NCBI GenBank assembly: GCA_965200765.1
Contig: OZ241380.1
Coordinates: 2,542,001-2,606,000, forward strand
DNA length: 64,000 nucleotides
Direction: 5' to 3'
DNA from: G965200765 sp965200765
GTDB lineage: Bacteria > Pseudomonadota > Gammaproteobacteria > Arenicellales > JAJDZL01
This document shows, one piece after another, positions 54,938 to 64,000 of the stretch (the stretch's first letter is position 1; the number at the start of each line of letters is the position of its first letter). Under the pieces are notes generated by a model, which was given only the letters and a program-made list of their open reading frames with translations, was not told where the DNA came from and ran no database searches. A program made the translations under genes and the position numbers.

Positions 54938-56203
54938 TCAAGAAGCCAGACGCGCCGGAATCCATTCCTTGGCAATCACTTCTTCAATAGTCTCTCTTTC
55001 ACGAATTACATCGAACTGACGACCCTTGACCAGAACTTCGGCTGGACGGCCGCGGGAGTTGTAGTTGGAACTCATCACTGCTCCGTAAGCACCGGCCGAC
55101 TTGACCGCAATCAAAGCCCCGGGTTGTAGATTGAGCTCACGGTTTTTACCCAGAAAATCGCTGGTCTCGCAAATCGGCCCAACAATATCAAATGTTTGAA
55201 GCGGAGATTCATCCGCTTGCTGAACTGGAACAATATCCATCCATGCATCGTACAGCGCCGGTCGGATCAAGTCGTTCATCGCGGCATCCACCACAGCAAA
55301 ATTTTTGACTTCACCGTGTTTTACATATTCAACGCAACTCATCAATATTCCTGATTCGGCAGCAATTGCCCTTCCGGGGTCGATTGAAACTGGCAGGTTC
55401 ACCTGATGGCGATCCAGTACCTCTTCTATTGCCTTGGCATATTGTTCGGGAGTCGGGGGAATTTCATCGCGATAGCGAATGCCCAAACCACCACCGAGAT
55501 CCAAATGATGTATCCGGATGCCCTCGCGTTCCAGATTGGCAACCAGATTCAAAATTCGTTCCACTGCACTTGCAAATGGCTCCAAGGAAGTAATTTGGGA
55601 CCCGATGTGCATCGCAATTCCGGCAATCCGGATATGGGCAAGTTCGGCAGCTTGCCGGTAAACAGTACACGCCTCGTCAACCGGTATACCGAATTTGTTC
55701 TCGCGCAGTCCGGTCGTAATGTGGGGGTGAGTTTTTGCATCTATGTCGGGATTGACGCGTACGCTGACATTCGCAACCTTGCCCAATTCAGAAGCAATTC
55801 GGTTAACACGGTGCAACTCTCCCTCAGACTCCAGATTGATGCCCAGAATTTCCTGTTCCAACGCATATCGAATTTCATCTTCCGACTTTCCAACTCCCGA
55901 ATATACGACGGATGACGACTTGCCACCTGCCCTGAGCACCCGCTTCAGCTCGCCCCCTGAAATCACCCCGAATCCGGAACCCATATTGGCCAAGACGGCC
56001 AGAACCGCAATATTGGAATTGGCCTTGACGGAATACCGTACCTGATGTTCGCGACCCGAAAACGCATCATCAAACAATTGCCAGTTTCGTTCAAAGCTGG
56101 ATTGAGAATAAATGTAGCAGGGAGTACCAACTTTACTGGCAATTTCAGCGACCGGTACATACTCCGCGTGGAGCTGGCCGTCTTTGTATTGAAATGGCTC
56201 CAT
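54938..56203 (-). CDS. lysA: Diaminopimelate decarboxylase
   Basis: 421 residues. PLP lysine K60 in VRYSVKANSN, glycine-rich phosphate site DLGGGLGI, and CETSDFLGKNREL with the catalytic cysteine. It makes lysine from meso-diaminopimelate, the last step of the pathway. It is the third gene of argH-lptM-lysA, 7 bp after lptM. Confidence 0.96.
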   Translation of the reverse strand: MEPFQYKDGQLHAEYVPVAEIASKVGTPCYIYSQSSFERNWQLFDDAFSGREHQVRYSVKANSNIAVLAVLANMGSGFGVISGGELKRVLRAGGKSSSVVYSGVGKSEDEIRYALEQEILGINLESEGELHRVNRIASELGKVANVSVRVNPDIDAKTHPHITTGLRENKFGIPVDEACTVYRQAAELAHIRIAGIAMHIGSQITSLEPFASAVERILNLVANLEREGIRIHHLDLGGGLGIRYRDEIPPTPEQYAKAIEEVLDRHQVNLPVSIDPGRAIAAESGILMSCVEYVKHGEVKNFAVVDAAMNDLIRPALYDAWMDIVPVQQADESPLQTFDIVGPICETSDFLGKNRELNLQPGALIAVKSAGAYGAVMSSNYNSRGRPAEVLVKGRQFDVIRERETIEEVIAKEWIPARLAS

Positions 56204-56210
56204 TGAATTC

Positions 56211-56366
56211 CTACTCGCAGGTTATTTCGATGCAGGTTGCAGAGTTGTGAAATTCTGCAGGCAGAACCAATGGTCCCTTGTTTCCACAAGCAGCAAGGAG
56301 CAACGTAGCTGAAACCCAAACACAAAGAAACAATAAAGAAATTTTCTTTCTCAAACTCAAACGCAC
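56211..56366 (-). CDS. lptM: LPS-assembly lipoprotein LptM (YifL/LppL)
   Basis: 51 residues, starting at GTG 56366 with AGGA seven bases upstream (the site follows the argH stop directly). A basic n-region (MRLSLRKK) and hydrophobic stretch lead to the lipobox LLAAC with C27, then the family hallmark GNKGPLVLP. LptM is a small outer-membrane lipoprotein that helps the LPS transporter LptD to mature; it typically lies next to lysA or dapF in gammaproteobacteria, as here between argH and lysA. Confidence 0.9.
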   Translation of the reverse strand: MRLSLRKKISLLFLCVWVSATLLLAACGNKGPLVLPAEFHNSATCIEITCE

Positions 56367-56375
56367 TGCTGTTCC

Positions 56376-57773
56376 TTATCCGCCCCCGGATTTCAAGCGT
56401 TCTCGTCCTTCCAGTACCGCTCGTTTGACTTGCACAGGTGCAGTCCCGCCAACATGATTTCTCGCTGCCACGGATTGTTCCACTGTCAATACCGAATGTA
56501 CAGTGGCATCGATTTTGGTTGAAAACTGTTTGAATTGTTCCACAGAAAGCTCATGCAAATCCAGTTCGTGTTCAATACAGTAAGAAACAATTTTCCCGAC
56601 AATTTCATGTGCTTCCCGAAATGGAATCTGTTTTCGAACCAGATAGTCGGCAAGATCCGTTGCTGTCGAAAAGCCTTGCGACCCGGCCAGTTTCATTCGT
56701 TCGCGATTGGGTTCCACATTTGCCATCATGGACTGCATCACAGCAAGGCTGAACTGCAACGTGTCAATTGTGTCAAACAATGCCTCTTTATCTTCCTGAT
56801 TGTCTCGATTGTAGGCGAGCGGTTGCCCTTTCATCAATAGCAACAGTGCCTGCAAATTTCCTGCTGTGCGGGCACTTTTGCCGCGCACCAGTTCGGCAAT
56901 GTCCGGATTTTTCTTTTGTGGCATGATGCTGGATCCTGTCGTAAACTCGTCTGCAATCGTAATGAACTGGTAGGCATCCGAAGCCCACAGCACCAGTTCT
57001 TCACCAAAACGCGACAGATGCACCATGCACAGCGCGGAATGTGCCGCGATTTCAATCGCAAAATCCCGGTCTGACACTGCATCCACGGAGTTTTGTGACA
57101 CGCCATCAAATCCAAGTGACCTGGCTGTCATTTCCCGATCAATCGGAAAGGTTGTGCCGGCCAATGCCGCGGCTCCCAAAGGAGAATTATTCAGTCGTTT
57201 TCTGGCATCTTGAAAACGTTGCTTGTCTCGCTGAAGCATTTCAAACCAGGCAAGCAGGTGATGGCCGAAAGTAATTGGCTGAGCAACTTGCAAGTGAGTG
57301 TAGCCAGGCATGATAGTATCGGATTCCACTTCTGCAAGAGTTAGCAGAGTTGTCTGAAAACTGGTAATCCGCTCAATGATTTCATCCACCGCGTCCCGTG
57401 TGTACAAGCGCAGGTCGGCGGCCACCTGATCGTTGCGGGAACGCGCCGTATGAAGTTTGCGCCCGGTATCGCCGATTCGCTCAACCAACGAACTCTCGAT
57501 ATTCATGTGAACATCTTCAAGTTCTGTCGACCACTCGAATTTTCCCGTTTCAATATCCGCTTCAATTCCTTTGAGTCCGGTTACAATCTTTTTTAGTTCG
57601 GACTCGTCAAGTACGCCGATTGCCGCGAGCATTTGTGCATGAGCAATGGATCCCCTGATGTCGTGGTGATACAACCTTTTGTCGTACGAAACTGACTCGG
57701 TAAACGCTTGTACCGCATCATCTGTGGAACCTGAAAACCGTCCGCCCCAAATGCTTGATTTCTTCCCTTTCAT
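56376..57773 (-). CDS. argH: Argininosuccinate lyase
   Basis: 465 residues. Family signature GSSIMPQKKNPD near residue 285, with VHMNIESSLVERIGDTGRKLHTARSRNDQVA and YTHLQVAQPITFGHHLLAW. It cleaves argininosuccinate to arginine and fumarate. It is the first gene of the operon with lptM and lysA and is divergent from hemC across 156 bp that must contain both promoters. Confidence 0.97.
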   Translation of the reverse strand: MKGKKSSIWGGRFSGSTDDAVQAFTESVSYDKRLYHHDIRGSIAHAQMLAAIGVLDESELKKIVTGLKGIEADIETGKFEWSTELEDVHMNIESSLVERIGDTGRKLHTARSRNDQVAADLRLYTRDAVDEIIERITSFQTTLLTLAEVESDTIMPGYTHLQVAQPITFGHHLLAWFEMLQRDKQRFQDARKRLNNSPLGAAALAGTTFPIDREMTARSLGFDGVSQNSVDAVSDRDFAIEIAAHSALCMVHLSRFGEELVLWASDAYQFITIADEFTTGSSIMPQKKNPDIAELVRGKSARTAGNLQALLLLMKGQPLAYNRDNQEDKEALFDTIDTLQFSLAVMQSMMANVEPNRERMKLAGSQGFSTATDLADYLVRKQIPFREAHEIVGKIVSYCIEHELDLHELSVEQFKQFSTKIDATVHSVLTVEQSVAARNHVGGTAPVQVKRAVLEGRERLKSGGG

Positions 57774-57929
57774 TGATGTTTCGTTGGTTATTCTGATAAA
57801 GTGACCTACAACAGTATAAATGGGGCAGTTGAATCAACCTGGATATTTTGAACTAGTGATACCTGCTGAAAAGCCTGTGCATTCGTTTCCTCAAAGAATT
57901 GTTCGGGTTTTCATTTGGCTTGAATTTTT

Positions 57930-58862
57930 ATGCAAATGAACAAGATCCGAATCGGAACCCGCGGTAGCGTACTTGCACTGTGGCAGGCGAATTATGTAGC
58001 CACGCGCTTGCATGAAATTTATCCGGATTTGGTCGTGGAGACGGTGCCGATCAAAACGGAAGGCGATCGCCGACAAGATGTTCCTTTGGTGCAAATAGGC
58101 GGCAAGGGCTTGTTTGTCAAGGAGCTGGAATCTGCCTTGCTGGACGGGCGAATTGATATCGCGGTACACTCGATGAAAGACGTTACAGTGAACGTGCCTG
58201 AAGATTTCTGTATTCCAGTCATTCTGGAGCGCGAAGACCCGCGTGACGCTCTGGTCTCCAACCATTATCAATCAATCGAGGATCTCCCGAAAAATGCAAC
58301 CGTCGGTACCTGCAGTCCAAGACGACGCAGTCAATTACTGGCAATGCGCTCTGATATTCAGGTGAAGGAGTTGCGCGGCAATGTTCCAACCCGTCTGAAA
58401 AAACTGGACAGCGGACAATTTGACGCGATCATCCTTGCAATTGCAGGATTAAACAGACTTGGATTGCAGGGACGAATTACTCAGCCGCTTGACCTCGAAT
58501 ATTTCTTTATTCCATCTCCGGGGCAAGGTGCGATGGGGGTAGAATGCCGCGCAAATGATGTTGAAATGGTGGGACTGCTGGAACCGCTAAATCACTCACC
58601 CACTTTCAGTTGTGTATCTGCGGAACGCCAGGTAAACCGGCGGCTTGGTGGCAGTTGTCATTCGCCCATGGGCGTGTTTGCCTGCAACAGCAATAATGAA
58701 TTTGAAATTCGGGCATGGGTGGGGAATCTGGATGGAAGCGATTGGATCCTGAAATTCTCGGATGGAACCGACGACAAAGAAAACCTTGCTGTGGATGAGC
58801 TGGTGGGAAAACTCAGCAATGCTGGTGCACTGGAAATTCTTGCATCGGCGGAACCCAATTGA
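57930..58862 (+). CDS. hemC: Porphobilinogen deaminase (hydroxymethylbilane synthase)
   Basis: 310 residues (308 if the second ATG at 57936 is used). IGTRGSVLALWQANYV, VHSMKDV, TCSPRRRSQLLAMR and the cofactor site GGSCHSPMG with C243, which carries the dipyrromethane primer. It joins four porphobilinogens into hydroxymethylbilane for haem. First gene of hemCDXY. Confidence 0.97.
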   Translation: MQMNKIRIGTRGSVLALWQANYVATRLHEIYPDLVVETVPIKTEGDRRQDVPLVQIGGKGLFVKELESALLDGRIDIAVHSMKDVTVNVPEDFCIPVILEREDPRDALVSNHYQSIEDLPKNATVGTCSPRRRSQLLAMRSDIQVKELRGNVPTRLKKLDSGQFDAIILAIAGLNRLGLQGRITQPLDLEYFFIPSPGQGAMGVECRANDVEMVGLLEPLNHSPTFSCVSAERQVNRRLGGSCHSPMGVFACNSNNEFEIRAWVGNLDGSDWILKFSDGTDDKENLAVDELVGKLSNAGALEILASAEPN

Positions 58863-58871
58863 ACCAATTCA

Positions 58872-59651
58872 ATGCTGAATGGCAGAACAGTACTGGTTAC
58901 ACGCCCTGCTCATTTTGCAGGTCCGTTGGCAAACGAAATCGAAACACAAGGCGGGTGCTCTGTTCTGCTACCGACTGTCGAAATTGAAAATCTGGTCAAT
59001 GCAAATGATCTTGGTCCGATATTCCGGGGAGATGTTTCTTACGATTTGGGAATATTTTCAAGCAAAAGCGCGATTCAGGCAGTTGCACAGTGGTGCCATC
59101 AGGAAAATCTGCGCTGGCCGGCACGAATGGCCTGCGCAACGGTAGGCATCAAAACAGCTGAAATGGCAAAGAAAATGTTTGGCCTTGACACCGTGATTTG
59201 TCCAAAGGTCAATTCTGGAGCAAGGGAATTGCTTAAAATGAAGCAGTTAACCCATGTATTTGAACAAAGCATCGTCATATTCGACGGTGAAAACGGAACA
59301 CAAATTCTGCAGGAACATCTTGAAGGATCATGCAAAAAACTTACCAGCCATGTGGTTTACCGACGAATTCTGCCAAAGGTAGATACGGGTCCGGTGAAAG
59401 AAGCGCTGAACGGTAGCGGGGTTGACTATGTTGTTGTCACCAGTGTTACCGGTGCGTCGAATTTGTTCAAATTGCTTGACCAGGAGTCAACAGACAGAGT
59501 TGCTGATTCCTGTTTCGTGGCCTATAGTGCCAGAATCGGGGAATACTTGGAAAGCCGCGGCATTGAACGCATACTGATTGCGGAACAAGCTTCGGATTCT
59601 GCGGTATTGAAAGAAATCTTAGTACATTCAAAAGGACAAAGCCATGGCTGA
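58872..59651 (+). CDS. hemD: Uroporphyrinogen-III synthase
   Basis: 259 residues. This weakly conserved family is recognised by VLVTRPAHFAGPLANEIE at the start, DLGIFSSKSAIQAV, and VVVTSVTGASNLFKLL, and by position right after hemC (9-bp gap). It closes and inverts the D ring of hydroxymethylbilane. Its end overlaps hemX by 8 bp. Confidence 0.93.
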   Translation: MLNGRTVLVTRPAHFAGPLANEIETQGGCSVLLPTVEIENLVNANDLGPIFRGDVSYDLGIFSSKSAIQAVAQWCHQENLRWPARMACATVGIKTAEMAKKMFGLDTVICPKVNSGARELLKMKQLTHVFEQSIVIFDGENGTQILQEHLEGSCKKLTSHVVYRRILPKVDTGPVKEALNGSGVDYVVVTSVTGASNLFKLLDQESTDRVADSCFVAYSARIGEYLESRGIERILIAEQASDSAVLKEILVHSKGQSHG

Positions 59652-60771
59652 TACCCCTGAAACGATTCGCGCAAGTGACCCTGAAACTGCCGAAAAGTCA
59701 AATCCCTTAAAGTCCGAGACGAAAAAAGACAGGACAAAAACGAAAAATCGGTCTACAAATTTCTGGTCCTACATATCCCTTGTGATATCCATTGCTGCAC
59801 TGGCCGGCACGGCCTACATCTATTATTCATGGTACTACCAGATTGAACCGAAAAATGCTCGGCAAGTACAAGAAATGACGATGATGAACGACAGAATCAA
59901 TACGGTTCAGCAAGGGCAGAATGAAATGGAAATCAGTTTGCAACAACAAGCATCTGGTATGAATGAAATACAGCAATCATCCAATGAGATGTCAGAATCT
60001 TTGACAATCGTTCAGGACGATCTGAATACTCTCGCTACGACAGTAAAAAAACAATCAACGTCAGTCAGTGGTGATTGGTACCTGGAGGAAGTGATTCAGT
60101 TGTTGCTTCTGGGAGACCAAAGATTATTCACATTGCGCGATGTCGATGCGGCGATCTCGGTCAGAAAAATGGCCAGCAATCAGCTAGAGCAGTTGCGGGA
60201 TGCCAGGTATTCGGGAGCGCGGCGAACACTGGCTGAAGAAATTGCCTTGCTTGAGCAAGTTGAAACTTTTGACGAAACAGAAATTTCGCTCACGTTGCTT
60301 GGCTATGCAACAGCGGTAAGCAATATGCCGTTCAGAAACGAAAGAATGGTAAATTCAGTTGAACCAGAAGAAAAAGTGGACACGGAGCAATCAAGTACTG
60401 CCTCGAAGAGTGTCTTCAAAGAGATTCTGGGCGATCTTCAGCAATTGGTTGTGGTGAAAAAATCAACCGACAGTTTTGTACCCACACTGGATGACAATCA
60501 AAAAATACGCGTAGTCGAAAACTTGCGGTTGCATTTGGTAGGTGCACAACTTGCCCTGATGCAACAAAGATCGAAAATCTACCTGATACATATACAAGAA
60601 GCGGTAGAGCTTACCAAAATGTTCTTGTCTGACACAGCGCCGGGAGTTGTGAAATTTTTAGCGGATCTTCAAAAGCTGGAGCAATTACCAGTCGGCCAGC
60701 AGAAATTGCCTGATGTGTCGGGTTCGCTTGAAATTCTGAAACGAATACAAAAAGAAAGTTCGGATGCCTGA
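59644..60771 (+). CDS. hemX: HemX membrane protein
   Basis: 375 residues. Short charged cytoplasmic N-terminus, one membrane helix (about 40-60, WSYISLVISIAALAGTAYIYY), then a coiled-coil stretch and a periplasmic domain with GDWYLEEVIQLLLLGDQRLF. This is the layout of gammaproteobacterial HemX, encoded with hemC, hemD and hemY; it is not a proven methyltransferase despite older names. Its precise role is unknown. Confidence 0.9.
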   Translation: MADTPETIRASDPETAEKSNPLKSETKKDRTKTKNRSTNFWSYISLVISIAALAGTAYIYYSWYYQIEPKNARQVQEMTMMNDRINTVQQGQNEMEISLQQQASGMNEIQQSSNEMSESLTIVQDDLNTLATTVKKQSTSVSGDWYLEEVIQLLLLGDQRLFTLRDVDAAISVRKMASNQLEQLRDARYSGARRTLAEEIALLEQVETFDETEISLTLLGYATAVSNMPFRNERMVNSVEPEEKVDTEQSSTASKSVFKEILGDLQQLVVVKKSTDSFVPTLDDNQKIRVVENLRLHLVGAQLALMQQRSKIYLIHIQEAVELTKMFLSDTAPGVVKFLADLQKLEQLPVGQQKLPDVSGSLEILKRIQKESSDA

Positions 60772-60774
60772 GCA

Positions 60775-62007
60775 ATGTTGACGCTACTGTTTCTTCTAGT
60801 CGCGGTCGGGGCGGTCTCCTACTTTACATTTCACTTGGCCAGCAAGCCAGGATATGTGCTTATTCAATGGGGAGAGTGGCAAATCGAATCCACTGTCATG
60901 TTGGCATTTCTTGCAACGATGTTGCTGATACTGGTTTTATATTTCTTGATTGGAATCCTGCTTGGCATTGCACGACTGCCGAACAGAATGGTAAAACGAC
61001 TGGAAAAACGACGCAAGAAAACAGTAGAACATACCTCTGCGATGGGTTTTCTGAACTTGATACAGGGCAACTGGAAGAAAGCGGAAAAGCAACTGGGTCG
61101 CACCGCCAAACACTTGCCCCAACCTGTAGTGCATCATTTGGCAGCGGCCTATTCCGCGCAACAGGACGGCAACTCGGAAAAGCGCGATTCCCATATGAAA
61201 ATGGCCGAAAATGTCGGCAAGGAGTTCAAGCACGGAATTGACCTTGCAAAGTGCAGACTTCTCACTGATGAAGGAAAAACGGATGAAGCACTTGCTATTT
61301 TGAAAAAATTGAATACAACACTTCCGAACAATGCAGTCGTGCACAAGCTACTGTCAGATTTGTATCAAAAAAATGAAGATTGGCCGGAAATTCATAAACT
61401 GATCCCGTCCTTGCGCAAATCCGGAGCAGTGCCGACAAACGAGATCGAGGCACTCGCAAATCAGGCAGTGCAGTTCAAGTTGAATACCGCGGAAAATTCA
61501 AGCGAATTGCTGCAAGCATGGAAAGAAACTCAAAAGCAACGCAATGTTGAGAATCTACAGTTGTATGTACGCAAGTTGCTTGAATTCGAATGCCACAAGG
61601 AAGCCGAGTCCGAAATTCAACAAGAGCTGGATCGACGCTGGAATTCAGAACTGGCATACTTGTATGCAAAAGTCGGTGGTGCTGTAGACAAGCGCAAACT
61701 TTATCAGACTGCATCGTCATGGTTGAAACGCCATCCGGAAGATCCCGATTTGTTGCTGACTGCGGCAAAACTTGCTTATCGAAACAATTACACAGCCGAG
61801 GCACGCGACAATCTTGAGAAATGCGTATCGTTGGGCGGCCGAAGTGAAGCATACGCAGAACTTGGAAAGATTCTTGAATCACAAGGTGACCGAAACCATG
61901 CGCTTGAAGCCTACAAGGCAGGAATGGAAAGCCTGGAACAAAAAGGAAGTCCTGTTGAGGCCGTGCCCGTCGCGACTGCCGAAGACTCCACGGAAAAATC
62001 CGGATAA
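60775..62007 (+). CDS. hemY: HemY, TPR-containing haem-operon protein
   Basis: 410 residues. Two membrane helices (about 1-20 and 40-62) are followed by tetratricopeptide-like repeats (for example GFLNLIQGNWKKAEKQLGR, LLTDEGKTDEALAILKKLN and AYAELGKILESQGDRNHALE). Typical of HemY_N proteins after hemX; role in tetrapyrrole metabolism unproven, and unrelated to Bacillus HemY. Start is 3 bp after the hemX stop. Confidence 0.92.
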   Translation: MLTLLFLLVAVGAVSYFTFHLASKPGYVLIQWGEWQIESTVMLAFLATMLLILVLYFLIGILLGIARLPNRMVKRLEKRRKKTVEHTSAMGFLNLIQGNWKKAEKQLGRTAKHLPQPVVHHLAAAYSAQQDGNSEKRDSHMKMAENVGKEFKHGIDLAKCRLLTDEGKTDEALAILKKLNTTLPNNAVVHKLLSDLYQKNEDWPEIHKLIPSLRKSGAVPTNEIEALANQAVQFKLNTAENSSELLQAWKETQKQRNVENLQLYVRKLLEFECHKEAESEIQQELDRRWNSELAYLYAKVGGAVDKRKLYQTASSWLKRHPEDPDLLLTAAKLAYRNNYTAEARDNLEKCVSLGGRSEAYAELGKILESQGDRNHALEAYKAGMESLEQKGSPVEAVPVATAEDSTEKSG

Positions 62008-62017
62008 AATTTATCCG
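62001..62017. terminator. 17-bp palindrome over two convergent stop codons
   Basis: CGGATAAAATTTATCCG is a perfect 8-bp inverted repeat around one base and overlaps the hemY stop and the stop of the reductase gene on the other strand. It may end transcription from both sides, though it lacks a T-run. Confidence 0.35.
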
Positions 62018-63060
62018 CCTGCGGCCGAATACAGCGTATCGCTGGAAAACTCAAAAGAATCGTAGTACAAATTCTCGGGTTTCAAGCCGTGAGTACTGAA
62101 TGAGTTTCTGATTGCTTCGATCATTGGTGGTGGACCACTGGCATACACCTCAAATTCAGTCAAATCAGAAAACTTGTCCAGTACGGCATCATGTACCCAG
62201 CCAACCGTACCCTTCCAATCGCTACCAAACTCCGGTTCAGACAGTACGGGCGTATATGAATCCAGAAGCCCGTCAACAAGCCAATTTTGGATTTTGTCCT
62301 GATAGTACAGGTCGCGTTCGTCTCGAACACCCCAAAACAGGTGAACCGGGCGATTGAATTCTTGTGTTGGAAGATCTTGCAAGATTGCATGAAGTGGAGC
62401 AAATCCGGTACCGCCAGCAATGAAGACAAGTGGGCGTTCAGAGTCTTTCCGCAGAAAGAATGTGCCCAGCGGACCTTCAAATCTCAAAATATCCTTCACC
62501 GAAAATGAGCTGAAAACCTGAGGTGTAAAGCGACCTTTTGGAACATGTCGGATATGAAGTTCCAAAGAAGTAATTTGACTTGGTGGGCTAGCAATGGAAA
62601 AGCCTCGCCGAATACCACTCCTCAACAGAATGTCAATATACTGTCCGGCAATGTAGTGAAAGACTGTATTCGGTGGCAATACCAAATCTACTTTCATTAC
62701 ATCATGGGTCAGTTTTTCCAGCTCTCCAATTCGGCACGGTAAAGTTTGAATTGCGATCGTATCCAAGCCGGAAATCTCTTCCGCTTCAATGACCACATCT
62801 TCAAGCGGATGAGCGCGGCAAAGCAAGATTTCCCCGCTGGCACGCTGCTCATTCGACAACGCTGCAGGGTCGTACTCATCCAGTTTGACTCGTCCGGAAA
62901 TCAGTTTGCCCTTGCAGGCTGAACAAGTACCGTTGCGACAACTGTAAGGTAAAATGAATCCGTTGCGAAGTGCCGCCTCCAAGATTGTTTCATTGGACAA
63001 GGCATCGAAAGTATTTTGTGTGTAATCGTTTGTGATTCGAAAACTGGACACGACTGACAA
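62011..63060 (-). CDS. Ferredoxin-flavin reductase (CDP-6-deoxy-delta-3,4-glucoseen reductase-like)
   Basis: 349 residues. N-terminal plant-type [2Fe-2S] domain with C41, C46, C49 and C81 (SCRNGTCSACKGKL and LLCRAHP), then an FNR-type module with RRGFSIASPP for FAD and GGTGFAPLHAIL for NAD(P)H. Proteins of this layout are named after a sugar-deoxygenation reductase, but in gammaproteobacteria without that sugar pathway they act as general electron donors. No sugar-nucleotide genes are near. Probably an NAD(P)H-dependent reductase for an unidentified oxygenase or flavin. Confidence 0.87.
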   Translation of the reverse strand: MSVVSSFRITNDYTQNTFDALSNETILEAALRNGFILPYSCRNGTCSACKGKLISGRVKLDEYDPAALSNEQRASGEILLCRAHPLEDVVIEAEEISGLDTIAIQTLPCRIGELEKLTHDVMKVDLVLPPNTVFHYIAGQYIDILLRSGIRRGFSIASPPSQITSLELHIRHVPKGRFTPQVFSSFSVKDILRFEGPLGTFFLRKDSERPLVFIAGGTGFAPLHAILQDLPTQEFNRPVHLFWGVRDERDLYYQDKIQNWLVDGLLDSYTPVLSEPEFGSDWKGTVGWVHDAVLDKFSDLTEFEVYASGPPPMIEAIRNSFSTHGLKPENLYYDSFEFSSDTLYSAAGG

Positions 63061-63120
63061 TTTGTGAAAAAGTTATTTGCCCGAAGATGATGGTTAGAAA
63101 GCGTTCATCAATTTTAAACC

Positions 63121-63936
63121 ATGCCTGAGCTTCCCGAAGTAGAAACAACCATTCGGGGGATCGAACCGTATGTTGTGCATAATAAAATCACTCGCGTGGT
63201 GGTTCGGGAACCCCGGCTTCGCTGGCCGGTGCCTGAAGGTCTGGAAAGGTTGGTTTCCGGATGCTCGGTAGAAAGGATTTTTAGGCGCGCCAAGTACATT
63301 TTGATGTCCGTTGGAAGCGGGCACTTGCTCTTGCATTTGGGTATGTCGGGAAGCTTGCGATTGTCTCCCATGGATAATCCCCCTGAATTGCATGACCACG
63401 TTGAGCTTCAAATAGAAAACGATTGGAAATTACGCCTGAGGGATCCGCGGCGATTTGGGTGTGTGTTGTACTTGGAAGGCAATCCGCACGGACATCCTTT
63501 GCTAGCAAATTTGGGCCCTGAACCAATCAGTGACGAGTTTGATGGCGACTATCTCTATGCAATTTCAAGAAAGCGGTCAGTCGCCATCAAGAACTTTCTG
63601 ATGAACAGCAAAGTTGTCGTGGGAGTTGGAAACATCTATGCTTCCGAAGCCCTTTATGGTGCTGGAATTCACCCGCTCAGGCATGCCGGGAGAATTTCGA
63701 TAAAACGCTATGAACTGCTTGCTGACAATGTCAAGACGACCTTGAATATGGCGATTGAAGCAGGCGGGACAACACTGCAAGATTTTGTCAGTGGGCTTGG
63801 GAAACCGGGGTATTTTCGTCACGAGTTGCAAGTATATGACAGGGAAAATCAGCCTTGTTTTCAGTGCGGATTGGACATTTCGCGTATCGTTATCGGTCAA
63901 CGCTCCAGCTACTACTGCAAAAATTGTCAAACGTAG
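63121..63936 (+). CDS. mutM: Formamidopyrimidine-DNA glycosylase
   Basis: 271 residues. N-terminus MPELPEVETT with the catalytic Pro2 and Glu3, RRAKYILM with the conserved lysine, the H2TH block NFLMNSKVVVGVGNIYASEALY, and a C-terminal zinc finger CFQCG...YYCKNC. It removes 8-oxoguanine and opened purines and nicks the strand. The start is fixed by the need for Pro2. It is divergent from the reductase gene. Confidence 0.97.
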   Translation: MPELPEVETTIRGIEPYVVHNKITRVVVREPRLRWPVPEGLERLVSGCSVERIFRRAKYILMSVGSGHLLLHLGMSGSLRLSPMDNPPELHDHVELQIENDWKLRLRDPRRFGCVLYLEGNPHGHPLLANLGPEPISDEFDGDYLYAISRKRSVAIKNFLMNSKVVVGVGNIYASEALYGAGIHPLRHAGRISIKRYELLADNVKTTLNMAIEAGGTTLQDFVSGLGKPGYFRHELQVYDRENQPCFQCGLDISRIVIGQRSSYYCKNCQT

Positions 63937-64000
63937 AATTGACTTGGATTTAAAATTTCCAGAAATTCAGAACTACAAAATCAAATACAATCTTGGATAT

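Overview
The window looks like the chromosome of a gammaproteobacterium with a base composition a little under 50% GC by eye. The argH-lptM-lysA cluster divergent from hemC-hemD-hemX-hemY, the split adenosylcobalamin-dependent ribonucleotide reductase (nrdJa/nrdJb, as in Pseudomonas), and the IscR-type regulator in front of a suf operon all point that way. No rRNA, tRNA or CRISPR array was recognised.

Layout. 1-1.0 kb: 5' two thirds of metZ (minus strand) behind a SAM-II riboswitch and its own promoter. 1.06-1.5 kb: an IS1595-type transposase fragment. 1.56-9.5 kb: a CCAEP-tail radical SAM protein, then an operon for iron-sulfur cluster assembly read leftwards (iscR-like, sufB, sufC, sufD, sufS, sufU, sufT), with a perfect palindrome over the -10 box of its promoter. 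9.6-19.8 kb: surface-protein region, with a GDSL-esterase autotransporter and a giant autotransporter of 12 Calx-beta repeats. The giant gene is bracketed by two decayed IS1595-type transposases, and its 5' end carries two long poly-G tracts (read on its own strand). 19.9-23.6 kb: a Cu+-exporting P-type ATPase and a tnpB gene sitting in a 1.28-kb element with 26-bp terminal inverted repeats. 23.8-34.7 kb: nrdJa-nrdJb, icd, an AlkA-like glycosylase, an OmpA-family envelope protein, malonyl-CoA synthetase, a HAD phosphatase and a second Cys/Met-metabolism PLP enzyme. 34.7-42.0 kb: an accessory island with an intact IS5-family element, a type II restriction-modification pair (C5 methylase plus NgoFVII-type nuclease), an ARPP-1 protein, a structured RNA/terminator and an AlbA_2/GHKL protein. 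42.2-54.9 kb: oxidative demethylation of N-methylated amino compounds (two tandem flavin/Fe-S demethylase paralogues, a DAO-family oxidase, a dimethylglycine/sarcosine dehydrogenase), interspersed with tilS, an autotransporter-type barrel without a passenger, a small membrane protein and an AhpD-like protein. 54.9-64 kb: lysA, lptM, argH, hemCDXY, a ferredoxin-flavin reductase and mutM.

How it fits together. The housekeeping parts are methionine, lysine and arginine synthesis, haem, Fe-S clusters, dNTP supply and base-excision repair. The N-methyl-oxidising enzymes suggest a diet that includes betaines and produces formaldehyde/C1 units and glycine. The surface and island parts are the accessory, mobile portion.

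Two observations stand out. First, the giant autotransporter lacks any canonical start that keeps its signal peptide in the present sequence, but gains a well-placed ATG with a ribosome binding site if the 12-G tract had 11 or 14 bases; this is the signature of a phase-variable (currently OFF) gene, or of a homopolymer miscount. Second, the tnpB gene has all RuvC residues but is bounded by terminal inverted repeats and a short direct repeat, which is not how IS200/IS605 elements end.
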